Shown one piece after another: positions 25,502 through 34,641 of a DNA stretch of 51,905 nucleotides (its first letter is position 1; every line of letters begins with the position of its first letter). The DNA is taken from NCBI GenBank assembly GCA_947088675.1, contig CAMUHN010000016.1:1-51905 (forward strand). Reading direction: 5' to 3'. A program made the translations under genes and the position numbers. Under the pieces are notes generated by a model. That model worked only from the letters and a program-made list of their open reading frames with translations. It was not told where the DNA came from and did no database searches. The DNA is from an uncultured Roseburia sp. (GTDB taxonomy: Bacteria; Bacillota; Clostridia; Lachnospirales; Lachnospiraceae).

Positions 25502-27565
25502 CACACGGTAATCAATTGGGCCAAACCACTCTCTTAGGGTTTTTTCTCCGTAGTTGCTCTTATCTGCCTGAATGGCATACTCTAATATATTCCTCATCAA
25601 AAAATCTTTCCAGATCGTATTGTCGGCCGGCCAGAAATCTATCACATCCCCAGAAATTCCCAACTGGCAATTTGCCGCCGTTTCATAGGCCAGCCGTCCC
25701 GCACATTTGTAACGATTATTTTTCACGTCAGGATTGTCCGCCCCGTTTTTATGTTCAATCTGATATGTAAATCCATACTGATCCCTGTAATATGCACTGT
25801 GCGCAAACGCGTCCGTCCCTGTATGGCAGGCCATACCAGATAAAAATGTTTTGCGCCACTTCTTTTTTACAGATGCGCTCTGACTTCCATAATCCAAACC
25901 CGTTGTATCTGCTATTATTGCATTCCATGATTTACCATTCATATTTTTTGTTGATACCTTACTTTTGATCCGCTGATAACATCCCTCAGACTGACCTTTC
26001 GCTTTTGGCAGCGCCGCGGTGTCCCCTGCGAGCAGCGCAAGTTTTACTGCTGAAATATAGTTTGCAATATAGTTTTCCCAAAACTGTCCATGCCACTCCG
26101 GGTCATTTGGCATAGCTTCTTTTATATCCGGATAGACGGCTCCCGCTTTTAAAAGCTTCATTTCTGTTGCGCTGAAATCTCCAAAATCCACCGCGGCATC
26201 CTGCATAAGTTCTTTATGCTTATCCTTTCCCCAGCGCCCTTCCACATAATCCACTTCCTCAAACGTCTGCACGGCATCCCGTACCCGTTCTGTCTGCTGC
26301 CCGTCTGCATATGCGCAGACGCTGCCCTCCTGTGATGTCACCACATCCTCTTCTAACAGCTGTTTTGCATACGCAATGTCTACAATGCCACTGCCGTATT
26401 CCTCTTTGCTGCCAAGCGGGTTTCCGCTCTCATTTAAGACGGCCCGTACCTGCACGGCATCTTTTTGTGCATCCTGCTCCATCAGTACCGCTGCTGCCCC
26501 CGCAATATGCGGAGCGGCCATGCTGGTGCCTGAACTGACTGTTTCCATGCCAAACATGCTTTTGACTGCAATCTGCTCTCCCGGAGCTACCAGTTCAAGC
26601 TCAGAGCCGGTTGCGCTCTCCTCTGTCCGCTTCGCATCAGTTCCCACCGCGCCGACTGCAACCACTTCCTCAAATCTTGCCGGATATTCGATTCCTGCCT
26701 CGCTCCCGCCGTTTCCTGCCGAACCCACAATCAGGATTCCGGCATTGGCCGCAGCCTGCACCGCGTCTCTTAGAATCTCGGATTCCCGCGGCGTGCCAAA
26801 ACTCATATTGATGATATCAACATCCTGGTCAATGCACCAGTAAATACCCTCCACAATATCACTTAGACGCCCTCTGTTTTCCCGGTCCAGCACACGCACT
26901 GCATACAGCCATGCATCCGGACAGATCTGGTGAATAATATCCGCGACAGCCGTGCCATGCCCAACCATATCGTTCATATAGTAGGGCAGATCCTGCTCCT
27001 CTTTTACAAGATTAACACTGTCTCTCACCGGAATGCCGGAAAGTAATTCAATTCCGGAGTCAAGAACCGCAACTTTTACCGGATCGTCTGTGCTCTCCGC
27101 CGGCTTATCTGCCGGTTCATCCCACCGGATCATGCGGTAATTCCAGTCCGTCCCTTCTCTATTGGATTCCTGTGCATCCTGCCCGTCCGACAGAGCGCCT
27201 TTGATCGGGCGCTTCGGCTCCTCCTTTGCGTTTGCTCCAAACAGGAAAAAGTTCTCCTCTACGACTGCCTCCCCGGACTGCTTAAGCTGCAGCAGTTCCT
27301 CTTCGGACAGGTCTGTCTCGTAAATTATCATGTCCGTCTCTTTGCTTATCTCCGCCGCTTCCCCTGGCTCACTGACCAGTGCCGCCATGTTTTCTTCCAG
27401 GGCGATTACATATTCTCCCCGTTCTGTCGTACTTTCGTTTTGAGTGCTCTCCTGGATTGGATCACACTGTCCTGCTATTGCAGTAATCGGTGTGAATACC
27501 GAAAACAGCATTGTGACCGCAAGCATTTTTGCACAGTCTGTTTTTCTTTGTCTGATATTTTTCAT
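25493..27565 (-). CDS. Secreted subtilase with C-terminal HxxxDxxxH domain
   Basis: The 690-residue protein has a signal peptide (about 1-31), a probable propeptide (about 45-110), and a subtilase domain with Asp169 in VAVLDSGIE, His203 in VGHGTAVAD, oxyanion Asn285 in GSAGNGG and Ser348 in SSGTSMAAPHIAGAAA. The triad is complete. Some 290 further residues follow. They include an all-helical-looking part with ACHTGTDAFAHSAYY, where His581, Asp585 and His589 form an HxxxDxxxH pattern as in zinc-dependent phospholipase C/P1 nuclease-like folds (inference). AGGA precedes the ATG. A 13-codon ORF lies just upstream, and the LRR genes follow. The combination of peptidase and this domain is unusual. 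Confidence 0.8.
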   Translation of the reverse strand: MKNIRQRKTDCAKMLAVTMLFSVFTPITAIAGQCDPIQESTQNESTTERGEYVIALEENMAALVSEPGEAAEISKETDMIIYETDLSEEELLQLKQSGEAVVEENFFLFGANAKEEPKRPIKGALSDGQDAQESNREGTDWNYRMIRWDEPADKPAESTDDPVKVAVLDSGIELLSGIPVRDSVNLVKEEQDLPYYMNDMVGHGTAVADIIHQICPDAWLYAVRVLDRENRGRLSDIVEGIYWCIDQDVDIINMSFGTPRESEILRDAVQAAANAGILIVGSAGNGGSEAGIEYPARFEEVVAVGAVGTDAKRTEESATGSELELVAPGEQIAVKSMFGMETVSSGTSMAAPHIAGAAAVLMEQDAQKDAVQVRAVLNESGNPLGSKEEYGSGIVDIAYAKQLLEEDVVTSQEGSVCAYADGQQTERVRDAVQTFEEVDYVEGRWGKDKHKELMQDAAVDFGDFSATEMKLLKAGAVYPDIKEAMPNDPEWHGQFWENYIANYISAVKLALLAGDTAALPKAKGQSEGCYQRIKSKVSTKNMNGKSWNAIIADTTGLDYGSQSASVKKKWRKTFLSGMACHTGTDAFAHSAYYRDQYGFTYQIEHKNGADNPDVKNNRYKCAGRLAYETAANCQLGISGDVIDFWPADNTIWKDFLMRNILEYAIQADKSNYGEKTLREWFGPIDYRVYD

Positions 27566-27586
27566 AGTTTTCCTGTTTTCCCTGCA

Positions 27587-27628
27587 TCAGGGCTGCATTC
27601 CCTGCATGCAGCAGATCATGGTTGACAT
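27587..27628 (-). CDS. Possible 13-codon leader peptide upstream of the subtilase
   Basis: ATG with AAAAGGAG six or so bases upstream opens MSTMICCMQGMQP and stops 21 bases before the subtilase start. Four Met and two Cys in 13 residues are striking. It could act in translation-coupled control, or be only a chance start behind a good ribosome site. Confidence 0.4.
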   Translation of the reverse strand: MSTMICCMQGMQP

Positions 27629-27821
27629 GCTTCTCCTTTTCTGTTTTGCTGTCGCCTCCCTTTGCATTGTTCGTTTTTTACTATAATTTTAGTTTATCAC
27701 ACCGCCATCCATGGTACAATAGAAGACCACAAAATAATTTATGTTTTCCTTATATTTTGGCCTGTCTTTGAAAATGCCGGAATGCCTGCAGGCATAAAGC
27801 GGTGACGATTTCATTTTGCGC

Positions 27822-27850
27822 TTGACAAGCGCATCTATTACTGCTATATT
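27822..27850 (+). promoter_or_regulatory. Promoter of the TPP riboswitch-thiT unit
   Basis: TTGACA (27822-27827), a 17-base spacer and TATATT (27845-27850). Transcription would start just before the riboswitch. Confidence 0.75.
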
Positions 27851-27871
27851 AAAAAAACAAATAAATTATGA

Positions 27872-27956
27872 CGATGCTGGGGGCGCTTTATGCTGAGAGA
27901 TGAATTTCATCGACCCTTATTACTTGAACCGGATAATACCGGCGTAAGGAAGCAAA
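27872..27956 (+). ncRNA. TPP riboswitch (THI element)
   Basis: The conserved series is present: CTGGGGGCGC, then GCTGAGAGATGAA, CGACCCTTA, CTTGAACCGGATAATACCGG and GTAAGGAAGCA. It binds thiamine pyrophosphate. It sits between a promoter and the thiamine transporter gene, so high TPP should switch the transporter off. Confidence 0.95.
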
Positions 27957-27968
27957 GATCGGATTTTT

Positions 27969-28010
27969 ATCCTCCTCTGGCATTGTACCAATGTAAAGGA
28001 GGATTTTTTT
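27969..28010 (+). terminator. Riboswitch terminator that also covers the thiT ribosome site
   Basis: ATCCTCCT (27969-27976) pairs with AGGAGGAT (27997-28004), with an inner CATTG/CAATG stem, and seven T follow to 28010. The right arm is also the thiT ribosome binding site, so folding could block both transcription and translation. Confidence 0.8.
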
Positions 28011-28694
28011 ATGAACAATTTTTTTGCTTCGCCAGAGGGCGCATGGGGAGACGGCTCCGTGCGGCTGACAACAACGGGAATCCTGATCGTTGCAGCCGCA
28101 ATCGCTGTTCTCGTCGTAATCGCTGCCGTGATACGCCAGAAAAATGCAGCAAAAAAAGCGGCCCTGACTACAAAACAACTTGTCTACTCCGCAATGGCAA
28201 TTGCGCTCTCGCTCGTCTGTTCGATGATTAAAATCTGGACCATGCCGATGGGCGGATCCGTCACGCTGCTGTCGATGCTGTTTATCGTGCTGATCGCTTA
28301 CTGGTACGGACCTTATGCCGGCATTATGACGGCAGTCGCCTACGGTCTTGTACAGTTTGTGATAGAACCCATTTTTTACACGATCCCACAGATGCTTCTC
28401 GATTATCCGCTTGCATTTGGAGCGCTTGGCCTGGCCGGTTTTTTCCATAAGAAAAAATTCGGCCTGCAGATCGGATACATCGTCGGCGTATTCGGCCGCT
28501 TTGTGTGCTCTACCGTCTCCGGCGTCGTATTTTTTGCCTCATTTGCCCCGGAGGGCATGCACCCTCTGCTCTATTCCATGGGATATCAGGCTTCCTATCT
28601 GGTTCCGGAAGCCATTGCGACACTCATGATCATCAGCATCCCGCCCGTGTCAAAAGCGCTGACGAATGTAAAAAAACATGCTTTGGACCTTTAA
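28011..28694 (+). CDS. thiT: Thiamine transporter substrate-binding subunit
   Basis: This 227-residue membrane protein has an N-terminal membrane helix and about six further segments. It carries ThiT features such as WTMPMGGSVTLLSML, YWYGPYAGIMTAV, LDYPLAFGALGLAGFF and the C-terminal GYQASYLVPEAI. ThiT is the S component of an ECF transporter and uses a shared energising module encoded elsewhere. The TPP riboswitch directly upstream supports the assignment. It has about 35 more N-terminal residues than typical ThiT. Confidence 0.93.
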   Translation: MNNFFASPEGAWGDGSVRLTTTGILIVAAAIAVLVVIAAVIRQKNAAKKAALTTKQLVYSAMAIALSLVCSMIKIWTMPMGGSVTLLSMLFIVLIAYWYGPYAGIMTAVAYGLVQFVIEPIFYTIPQMLLDYPLAFGALGLAGFFHKKKFGLQIGYIVGVFGRFVCSTVSGVVFFASFAPEGMHPLLYSMGYQASYLVPEAIATLMIISIPPVSKALTNVKKHALDL

Positions 28695-28821
28695 GCGGCA
28701 CGCCGTAAGCCCCGGTCGATTTCATAGTACCAATTGTCCAGAAAAAAATTAGCAAAAAGCTATTGACAAAAATGTTTTTTCCTATAAGATGAAAAAAAGA
28801 TTTACAGAAATGAGGGACGCT

Positions 28822-29721
28822 ATGAAAACGATCGGAGTCGTTACAGACAGCCACAGCAGCATTACTGCAAAATTAGCAGAGCAACTTGGCATATGGGTTC
28901 TCCCTATGCCTTTTTATATTGGTGAGGAATGTTTCTATGAAGATATTACGCTGACAAGAGAAGAGTTTTTTGAGAAACTTGACTCCGGCGCTGCCATCTC
29001 CACTTCGCAGCCGTCACCCGAAAGCGTACAGCAGATATGGAACGAGGCGCTGAAAGAATATGAGCAGATTTTATATATTCCAATCAGCAGCGGCTTAAGC
29101 GGCTCCTGCCAGACAGCGGCGGCGCTGGCGCAGGATGAAGCTTACAAAGGCCGCGTTTTTGTGGTAGACAACGGACGCGTCTCCACGCTGATGCACCGCT
29201 CTGTCCTCGATGCGATGGAACTGATTGCGGAGGGCTATCCGGCAGATCAGATCAAACAGATCCTGGAACAGGCCAGAGATCAGATGGTCATCTATGTCGG
29301 TGTGGAAACACTGGAACATTTAAAGCGCGGCGGGCGCATTTCGCCGGCTGTCGCAGCGCTCGGCACTGTGTTAAACATTAAGCCCGTGCTGAAATTTGAT
29401 GTCGGAACACTCGATATGTATAAAAAATGCCGCGGCTTTGAAAAAGCAAAAAAGGCGATGATCGAAGCCATGCGGCATGATCTGGAGACAAAATTCAAAA
29501 AACAGCATGATGCAGGCGAAGTGCATCTGCTCGCCGCCTCCAGCGCTTCCGCCGAAGTAACACAACGGTGGATTGAAGAGATCCAATCGGCATTCCCCGG
29601 TATGGACCTTTTGTGCGACGACCTGTCGCTTGGCGTTTCCTGCCATATCGGGCAGGGCGGGCTTGGCATCGGATGCTCCTGTGCGCCGATACGTCCCGAA
29701 CAAAAACAAAACCCACGCTAA
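28822..29721 (+). CDS. DegV family fatty acid-binding protein
   Basis: The 299-residue protein has the DegV fold: VTDSHSSIT at the start, the fatty acid-binding ISTSQPSPE and IPISSGLSGS segments, and ETLEHLKRGGRIS. DegV (FakB-type) proteins hold fatty acids for phosphorylation by FakA; no fakA is nearby. Start at 28822, preceded by GAGGGAC; earlier in-frame ATGs lack a site. It is 21 bases from the MATE gene that follows. Confidence 0.9.
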   Translation: MKTIGVVTDSHSSITAKLAEQLGIWVLPMPFYIGEECFYEDITLTREEFFEKLDSGAAISTSQPSPESVQQIWNEALKEYEQILYIPISSGLSGSCQTAAALAQDEAYKGRVFVVDNGRVSTLMHRSVLDAMELIAEGYPADQIKQILEQARDQMVIYVGVETLEHLKRGGRISPAVAALGTVLNIKPVLKFDVGTLDMYKKCRGFEKAKKAMIEAMRHDLETKFKKQHDAGEVHLLAASSASAEVTQRWIEEIQSAFPGMDLLCDDLSLGVSCHIGQGGLGIGCSCAPIRPEQKQNPR

Positions 29722-29742
29722 AATAAGGAGCTTTTTTTTACC

Positions 29743-31092
29743 ATGACGAACGATATGACAAAAGGGAACACGACAAAACTGCTTCTTTCCTTTACGTTCC
29801 CTATGCTGGTCGGAAATATCTTCCAGCAGATCTACAGTCTTGTGGATACTGTGATTGTCGGCAAATACCTCGGAGCAGACGCACTTGCAGGAATCGGCAG
29901 CATCGGTTCCGTCATGTTTTTAATCACATGCCTGATTGTAGGACTGAATAACGGCGCCGGCATTATAATAGCACAATGCTTCGGCGCTGCAAATTATAAC
30001 CAGCTGAAAAAGGCCGTAACTTCCATGATTTACATAACCGGTGTTTTAACGCTGATTATGACCATATCCGGCCGGCTGCTTGTCTCGGTCTTTCTGAAAA
30101 TACTGGGGATTCCGGACAATATTGCAGGCTATGCCGCTGCCTATCTGCAGATAATGATCGTATTTATTACAGGAAATATGGCATATAATGCCGCAGGCGC
30201 TATTCTTAGAAATGTGGGCGATTCCAAAACGCCGCTCTATGCGCTGATCGTGGCGTCTGTTGTCAATATCGCGCTTGATCTTGTTTTTATTTTACGATTT
30301 GATCTTGGCATTGCAGGCGCCGCTTATGCAACGATTATTGCACAATGCCTTTCCGCGGTCATCTGTATTGTCCATCTGTTCCGAAAGCGGCGTGAACTGC
30401 ACATAGACGGCTTACAGAAAACCCCGGACAAAAAAATGATCGCATTAATCATCAGGACCGGACTGCCTTCTGCATTCCAGTCAGGCGCGATCTCTCTCGG
30501 GGGACTGAGCGTGCAGCGCCTGATCAATTCTTACGGGGAAGCTGCAATCGCCGCCTGTACTGCGGCCGGCAAACTGGATATGGTAGCCATTCAGTTTATT
30601 GTCTCGATCGGCACGTCCATGTCCGTATTTACAGGACAGAATATGGGTCAGCAGAATTTTGACCGCATCCGCGAAGGGCTGCGCGCCACACTGCGTCTGA
30701 TGATGGCCGCCGCAATCTCCATTGCCATATTCGTACTCTGTTTCAAAGGCAATATAATGCGCTTATTTCTGGACGCGCAGACAGAGCAGACTGCGATTGG
30801 CATCGGCGAGACATACCTGTCCATTATCGGAATCGCCTATATTATTGCCGGTATTATGCAAAGCTATCAGAACCTGATCCGCGGCGCAGGCGACGTCAAC
30901 ATCTGTATGGTCGCAGGATTGTCAGAGCTTGGGGCACGCATTCTGTTTGCCTATCTGCTCTCCCATCTGATCGGGCTGACAGGGATCTGGCTTGCAACGC
31001 CGATCTCGTGGGGGTGCGGCTGTATTATACCGGTCGTGCGCTATTATACCGGAAAATGGAAAACAAAAGGGCTGATTCAACAGGAGGTGTGA
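29743..31092 (+). CDS. MATE family efflux transporter
   Basis: This 449-residue protein has about 12 membrane segments in two homologous halves and the typical start FPMLVGNIFQQIYSLVDTVIVGKYLG. MATE proteins export cationic drugs or metabolites using a sodium or proton gradient. AAGGAG precedes the ATG at a longish spacing. Probably co-transcribed with the degV-like gene; convergent with glcK, with only nine bases between stop codons. Confidence 0.92.
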   Translation: MTNDMTKGNTTKLLLSFTFPMLVGNIFQQIYSLVDTVIVGKYLGADALAGIGSIGSVMFLITCLIVGLNNGAGIIIAQCFGAANYNQLKKAVTSMIYITGVLTLIMTISGRLLVSVFLKILGIPDNIAGYAAAYLQIMIVFITGNMAYNAAGAILRNVGDSKTPLYALIVASVVNIALDLVFILRFDLGIAGAAYATIIAQCLSAVICIVHLFRKRRELHIDGLQKTPDKKMIALIIRTGLPSAFQSGAISLGGLSVQRLINSYGEAAIAACTAAGKLDMVAIQFIVSIGTSMSVFTGQNMGQQNFDRIREGLRATLRLMMAAAISIAIFVLCFKGNIMRLFLDAQTEQTAIGIGETYLSIIGIAYIIAGIMQSYQNLIRGAGDVNICMVAGLSELGARILFAYLLSHLIGLTGIWLATPISWGCGCIIPVVRYYTGKWKTKGLIQQEV

Positions 31093-31101
31093 CGGCGCTT
31101 C

Positions 31102-32037
31102 CTATAACAGCATTTTTACACAGCCGTACATTCCGGCGTCGTTTCCAAGACATGCCAGTGCAAATTTTGCATTGCGGCAGGCGTGGAACGCATACTCTTT
31201 AAAATATTTTTGAATCGCATCCAGAAGAATTGTTCCTGCTTTGGAAACGCCGCCCCCTATTACAATAATTTCCGGATTTACCACACAGGCAGCATTGGCG
31301 AGCGACCTGCCCAGAATGCGCGCAACTTCATCCAGCAGTCCAAGCGCCGCGGCATCGCCCGCTTTTGCCTCGTCCAGCACATTTTTTGCCGTGAGTATTT
31401 CGTATGACTTTAACGACGTTTCCTCCGAAGTCACGGCAAGTTTTCTCTTTGCCATACGCACAATTCCTGTCGCCGATGTATACTGTTCCAGACACCCGTA
31501 TTTTCCGCAGGTACACTGCTCGATTTCATCCTCATTGACAGCCATATGCCCGATCTCGCCGCCCGCGCCGTCAAAACCGGGCACAATTTTCCCGCCGATA
31601 ATAATACCGCCCCCGACGCCGGTGCCAAGAGTCACCATGATCGCATCGCTGCAACCTTTCGCGCCTCCCTGCCACAATTCTCCCAATGCAGCTACATTGG
31701 CGTCGTTTGCGGCTTTGACCGGAAGACCTGTCTTAGCATGAAGTTCTTCCTCCACGTTAAATACTCCCCAGCCCAGATTTACGCATTTATTGACGACGCC
31801 GCTGCCGTCGACCGGCCCCGGCACACCGACGCCGACTCCCTGCACATCATTTTTTGAGATGCTCTCCTGTGCAAGTTTATTGTCAATCGCTCCCGCAACG
31901 TCATCCAAAATGGACGCGCCGCCGTTCCTGGTATTCGTTGTAATTTCCCATCGGTCAAGAAGCTTTCCTTCCGTTTCAAAAAAACCGATTTTACAGGTAG
32001 TTCCCCCAATATCTGCTCCAAATGCATATTTCTTCAT
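31102..32037 (-). CDS. glcK: ROK family glucokinase
   Basis: The 311-residue kinase phosphorylates glucose with ATP. It has the phosphate loop GADIGGTTCKIGFF, VGVPGPVD, catalytic Asp in NDANVAALGE, GTGVGGGII, the EIGHM motif and the ROK zinc motif CTCGKYGCLE. AAAGGGG precedes the ATG. It follows the PBP gene by 59 bases on the same strand and may share its transcript. Confidence 0.93.
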   Translation of the reverse strand: MKKYAFGADIGGTTCKIGFFETEGKLLDRWEITTNTRNGGASILDDVAGAIDNKLAQESISKNDVQGVGVGVPGPVDGSGVVNKCVNLGWGVFNVEEELHAKTGLPVKAANDANVAALGELWQGGAKGCSDAIMVTLGTGVGGGIIIGGKIVPGFDGAGGEIGHMAVNEDEIEQCTCGKYGCLEQYTSATGIVRMAKRKLAVTSEETSLKSYEILTAKNVLDEAKAGDAAALGLLDEVARILGRSLANAACVVNPEIIVIGGGVSKAGTILLDAIQKYFKEYAFHACRNAKFALACLGNDAGMYGCVKMLL

Positions 32038-32096
32038 TTCATTCCCCTTTCTGTGGCCAAACGGCCGTTTTTATTTTCCTGATGCGGCTGCTTTTG

Positions 32097-34439
32097 TCAT
32101 GTCTCCATGGACGGAATATCTTCAATCTCTTCCTCCGGCTTTTCGGACGGCGGCGGAAATACCTGCTGCGGAGGCGTTTGATTCTCCGACGCCCCCGGCG
32201 TTTCAGATGGCTGCTGTAAATTATCCGACGGCCCCGGCGCTTCGGATGGCTGCTGCAAATTTTCCGACGGCTGTCCCTGATTTCCCGCTGGCTGGCCCTG
32301 TGGCTGGTTTTCAGACGGTTGTTGCGGATTTTGCGGCTCTTTGGAGGGCTGCTGTGAATCCTGCGGCTGCTTTTCGTTATCTTCGCTGTTTGTGGTATCC
32401 TTTTCTATGTTCCAAAGCTCCTCCTCTTCCTGTCCCGTATCCTCCTGATAATCTTCCGAAATCTTTGCCGACTGCAGAAAATCCATCGGGGTAAGATTCT
32501 GATGAATCTCTTCCATAAAGGTCTGCCAGATTTTTCCCGGGTAAGTTGACCCCGCAAGCCCCGTTAATTTTTGCGGCATATCGTATCCGACCCAGACGCC
32601 GGTTGTATAATATCTGGTATAGCCCACAAACCAGCCGTCTTTCTGGTCGTTTGTTGTCCCCGTTTTGCCGGCGCACGGAATATCCTTTAATTTAAGTCCC
32701 TTTCCGGTTCCGTTTGTCATCACGCCTGTGAGCGCCTCCGTCATGGTGCGCGCCGCATTCTGGCTGTAAACTGCTTTCTCTGTCTGCGGCTGTTCGTAAA
32801 TTTTATCCCCGGTTCTCCCTGTGATTTCAACAATGCAGGTCGGCTGCCGGAATTTGCCGTCGTTTTGTATCGCAGCATAGCCGGACGTCATCTCCAGCGC
32901 GGACACCCCTCTTGTGAATCCGCCGAGCGACGTTGCCAGCCGATAGTCCTCCCGATCCAGTTTTGAAAAATTCATTTCCTGCAGATAGGAAAGACCTTTC
33001 TGCGGCGTTAACTCGTCATAAAGTTTCCAGGCGATTGTATTGACTGATTTCTCGATCGCAGTCCGAATGGTAATCTCTCCCATATAGCCGCCGTTTGCAT
33101 TTCTGGGACCGTCCTCGATCGGTTCGTCCACCACCAGACTCTCTAGCGTATAACCGGCCTCAAAGGACGGCGTATAAACAGTCAGCGGTTTGATCGCACT
33201 GCCCGGCTGGCGAAAACTCTGGTATGCGCGGTTTAATGTATAGCCCGGATAATCCTGTTTTCTGCCGCCTACAATTGCCCTGACGTATCCTGTCGTATTG
33301 TCGATACATACGGCTGATGCCTGCAGCGTATAGATCCCCTCCTCATTGACTTCGGTAAATTCGGAAAGCGTATCGCTGACCGCACTCTGCAGCTTATCCT
33401 GCAGCGCCAGATCAAGCGATGTATAGATGTGGTACCCGCCTGTATAGAGCTTTTTCTGACAGGCTGTATAGCACTCATGATATGACTGATCATAAGCCTC
33501 TTTCTGTTCCTCGGATTCAAACGTACTGCGAAACTGAAAATGTTCGAGTTCCATCAGCGCTCTTGTCGCGCAATAATAGGCAAATGTTTCCACGTAGTCG
33601 TTTTTGGAAAGCTCCTGGGGCGGATTTAACGTAATCTGCTCCGCCAGCGCCTGCTCATAAACAGACTGTGCAATTTTGCCGTCTTCTTTCATATTCCTCA
33701 AAATACGGTCGCGCCGTAAAACAGCCTTATCCATATTTTCAAACGGATTGTACAGTGTGGGATTATTCGGTATGGCGCAGAGAAATGCAATCTGCGACAG
33801 AGAAAGCTGCTGCACATCGCAGCCGAAATACCCGCGGCTTGCGGATTGTATCCCGTAATAGCCGCCCCCAAAATAAATATTGTTCAGGTAAAATTCCAGA
33901 ATCTGATTCTTGGTAAACTTTTTTTCCAGCCCCCAGGCAATAAACATTTCTTCTATTTTGCGCTGCCATGTTTTTTCCTGCGTCAGAAACATATTGCGCG
34001 CAAGCTGCATCGTTATGGTACTGCCGCCCTGCGTCGGCTCGCCGTTTTCGATCATTGCTTTTACGGCCCGTACAATCGCCCGGTAGTCCACGCCGTCATG
34101 TCGGAAAAATTTTTTATCTTCGATACTTACAATTGCAAGCGGGACATCGACCGGCATCTCCTCAATCGGCAGATAGTAAGATTCTTTCTCCCCCTTGAGC
34201 ATTGATATAACATTCCCGTTCGCATCGTATACCATACTTGTCTGGTTCTGGTCAAACGTGGAAAGATCCGCATTTTTTACATACAGATCCGCCTCGTTCT
34301 TTAAGGCCCTGATCTCCTCCCGATACCCGCTGAAATGATACCAGGCCGCTACCCCTCCGATCAGTGCAAATAAAAGCAACTGCAGCTTTACAAAAAACCA
34401 GAATATCCGGTGTCCCTTTTTTCTTTTTGCTGGCGCCAA
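32097..34439 (-). CDS. pbpA: Class A penicillin-binding protein 1A
   Basis: The 780-residue enzyme builds and cross-links peptidoglycan. It has a membrane helix (about 11-33), a GT51 glycosyltransferase domain with Glu107 in EDKKFFRHDG and GGSTITMQLARN, and a transpeptidase domain with Ser414-x2-Lys417, Ser465-Val-Asn467 and Lys592-Thr-Gly. A disordered tail of about 120 residues follows (about 660-780), rich in Pro, Gln and Ser with repeats such as NLQQPSE. The start codon is TTG with AGGAGG eight bases upstream; no ATG fits better. The tail is typical of PBP1A in Firmicutes. Confidence 0.93.
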   Translation of the reverse strand: MAPAKRKKGHRIFWFFVKLQLLLFALIGGVAAWYHFSGYREEIRALKNEADLYVKNADLSTFDQNQTSMVYDANGNVISMLKGEKESYYLPIEEMPVDVPLAIVSIEDKKFFRHDGVDYRAIVRAVKAMIENGEPTQGGSTITMQLARNMFLTQEKTWQRKIEEMFIAWGLEKKFTKNQILEFYLNNIYFGGGYYGIQSASRGYFGCDVQQLSLSQIAFLCAIPNNPTLYNPFENMDKAVLRRDRILRNMKEDGKIAQSVYEQALAEQITLNPPQELSKNDYVETFAYYCATRALMELEHFQFRSTFESEEQKEAYDQSYHECYTACQKKLYTGGYHIYTSLDLALQDKLQSAVSDTLSEFTEVNEEGIYTLQASAVCIDNTTGYVRAIVGGRKQDYPGYTLNRAYQSFRQPGSAIKPLTVYTPSFEAGYTLESLVVDEPIEDGPRNANGGYMGEITIRTAIEKSVNTIAWKLYDELTPQKGLSYLQEMNFSKLDREDYRLATSLGGFTRGVSALEMTSGYAAIQNDGKFRQPTCIVEITGRTGDKIYEQPQTEKAVYSQNAARTMTEALTGVMTNGTGKGLKLKDIPCAGKTGTTNDQKDGWFVGYTRYYTTGVWVGYDMPQKLTGLAGSTYPGKIWQTFMEEIHQNLTPMDFLQSAKISEDYQEDTGQEEEELWNIEKDTTNSEDNEKQPQDSQQPSKEPQNPQQPSENQPQGQPAGNQGQPSENLQQPSEAPGPSDNLQQPSETPGASENQTPPQQVFPPPSEKPEEEIEDIPSMET

Positions 34440-34493
34440 GGCAATTCCTCCTGTCTTCGTATTTTATGTCGTTTGCCTTTTTCTAACGTTTCT

Positions 34494-34522
34494 ATTATAA
34501 CATATCCGAACTTTGACTGCAA
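34494..34522 (-). promoter_or_regulatory. Promoter of the PBP gene
   Basis: On the minus strand TTGCAG (34517-34522) is followed after 17 bases by TATAAT (34494-34499), about 55 bases before the TTG start. Confidence 0.65.
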
Positions 34523-34575
34523 TCATCCAAAAAATCACTCCTTATCGCATCTTTTATATAACAGAGCGGACAATG

Positions 34576-34614
34576 AAAAAGGAGCTGTGCACAAATTACT
34601 TCGTGCACAGCCCC
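34576..34614 (-). terminator. spoVT intrinsic terminator
   Basis: GGAGCTGTGCAC (34581-34592) pairs with GTGCACAGCCCC (34603-34614) and is followed by five T on the minus strand. It lies after the spoVT stop and separates it from the PBP promoter. Confidence 0.85.
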
Positions 34615-34641
34615 ATGGCCCGTTCCCCGTTTTTGTCATTG

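Noticed and set aside
27888..28448. Minus-strand 186-residue frame
   Set aside because: It runs antisense through the TPP riboswitch and thiT, with Cys/His-rich unlikely composition; a shadow of thiT.
32097..32480. Separate repeat protein gene at the end of the PBP gene
   Set aside because: The Pro/Gln repeats are in frame with the transpeptidase domain and form the disordered tail common in PBP1A.
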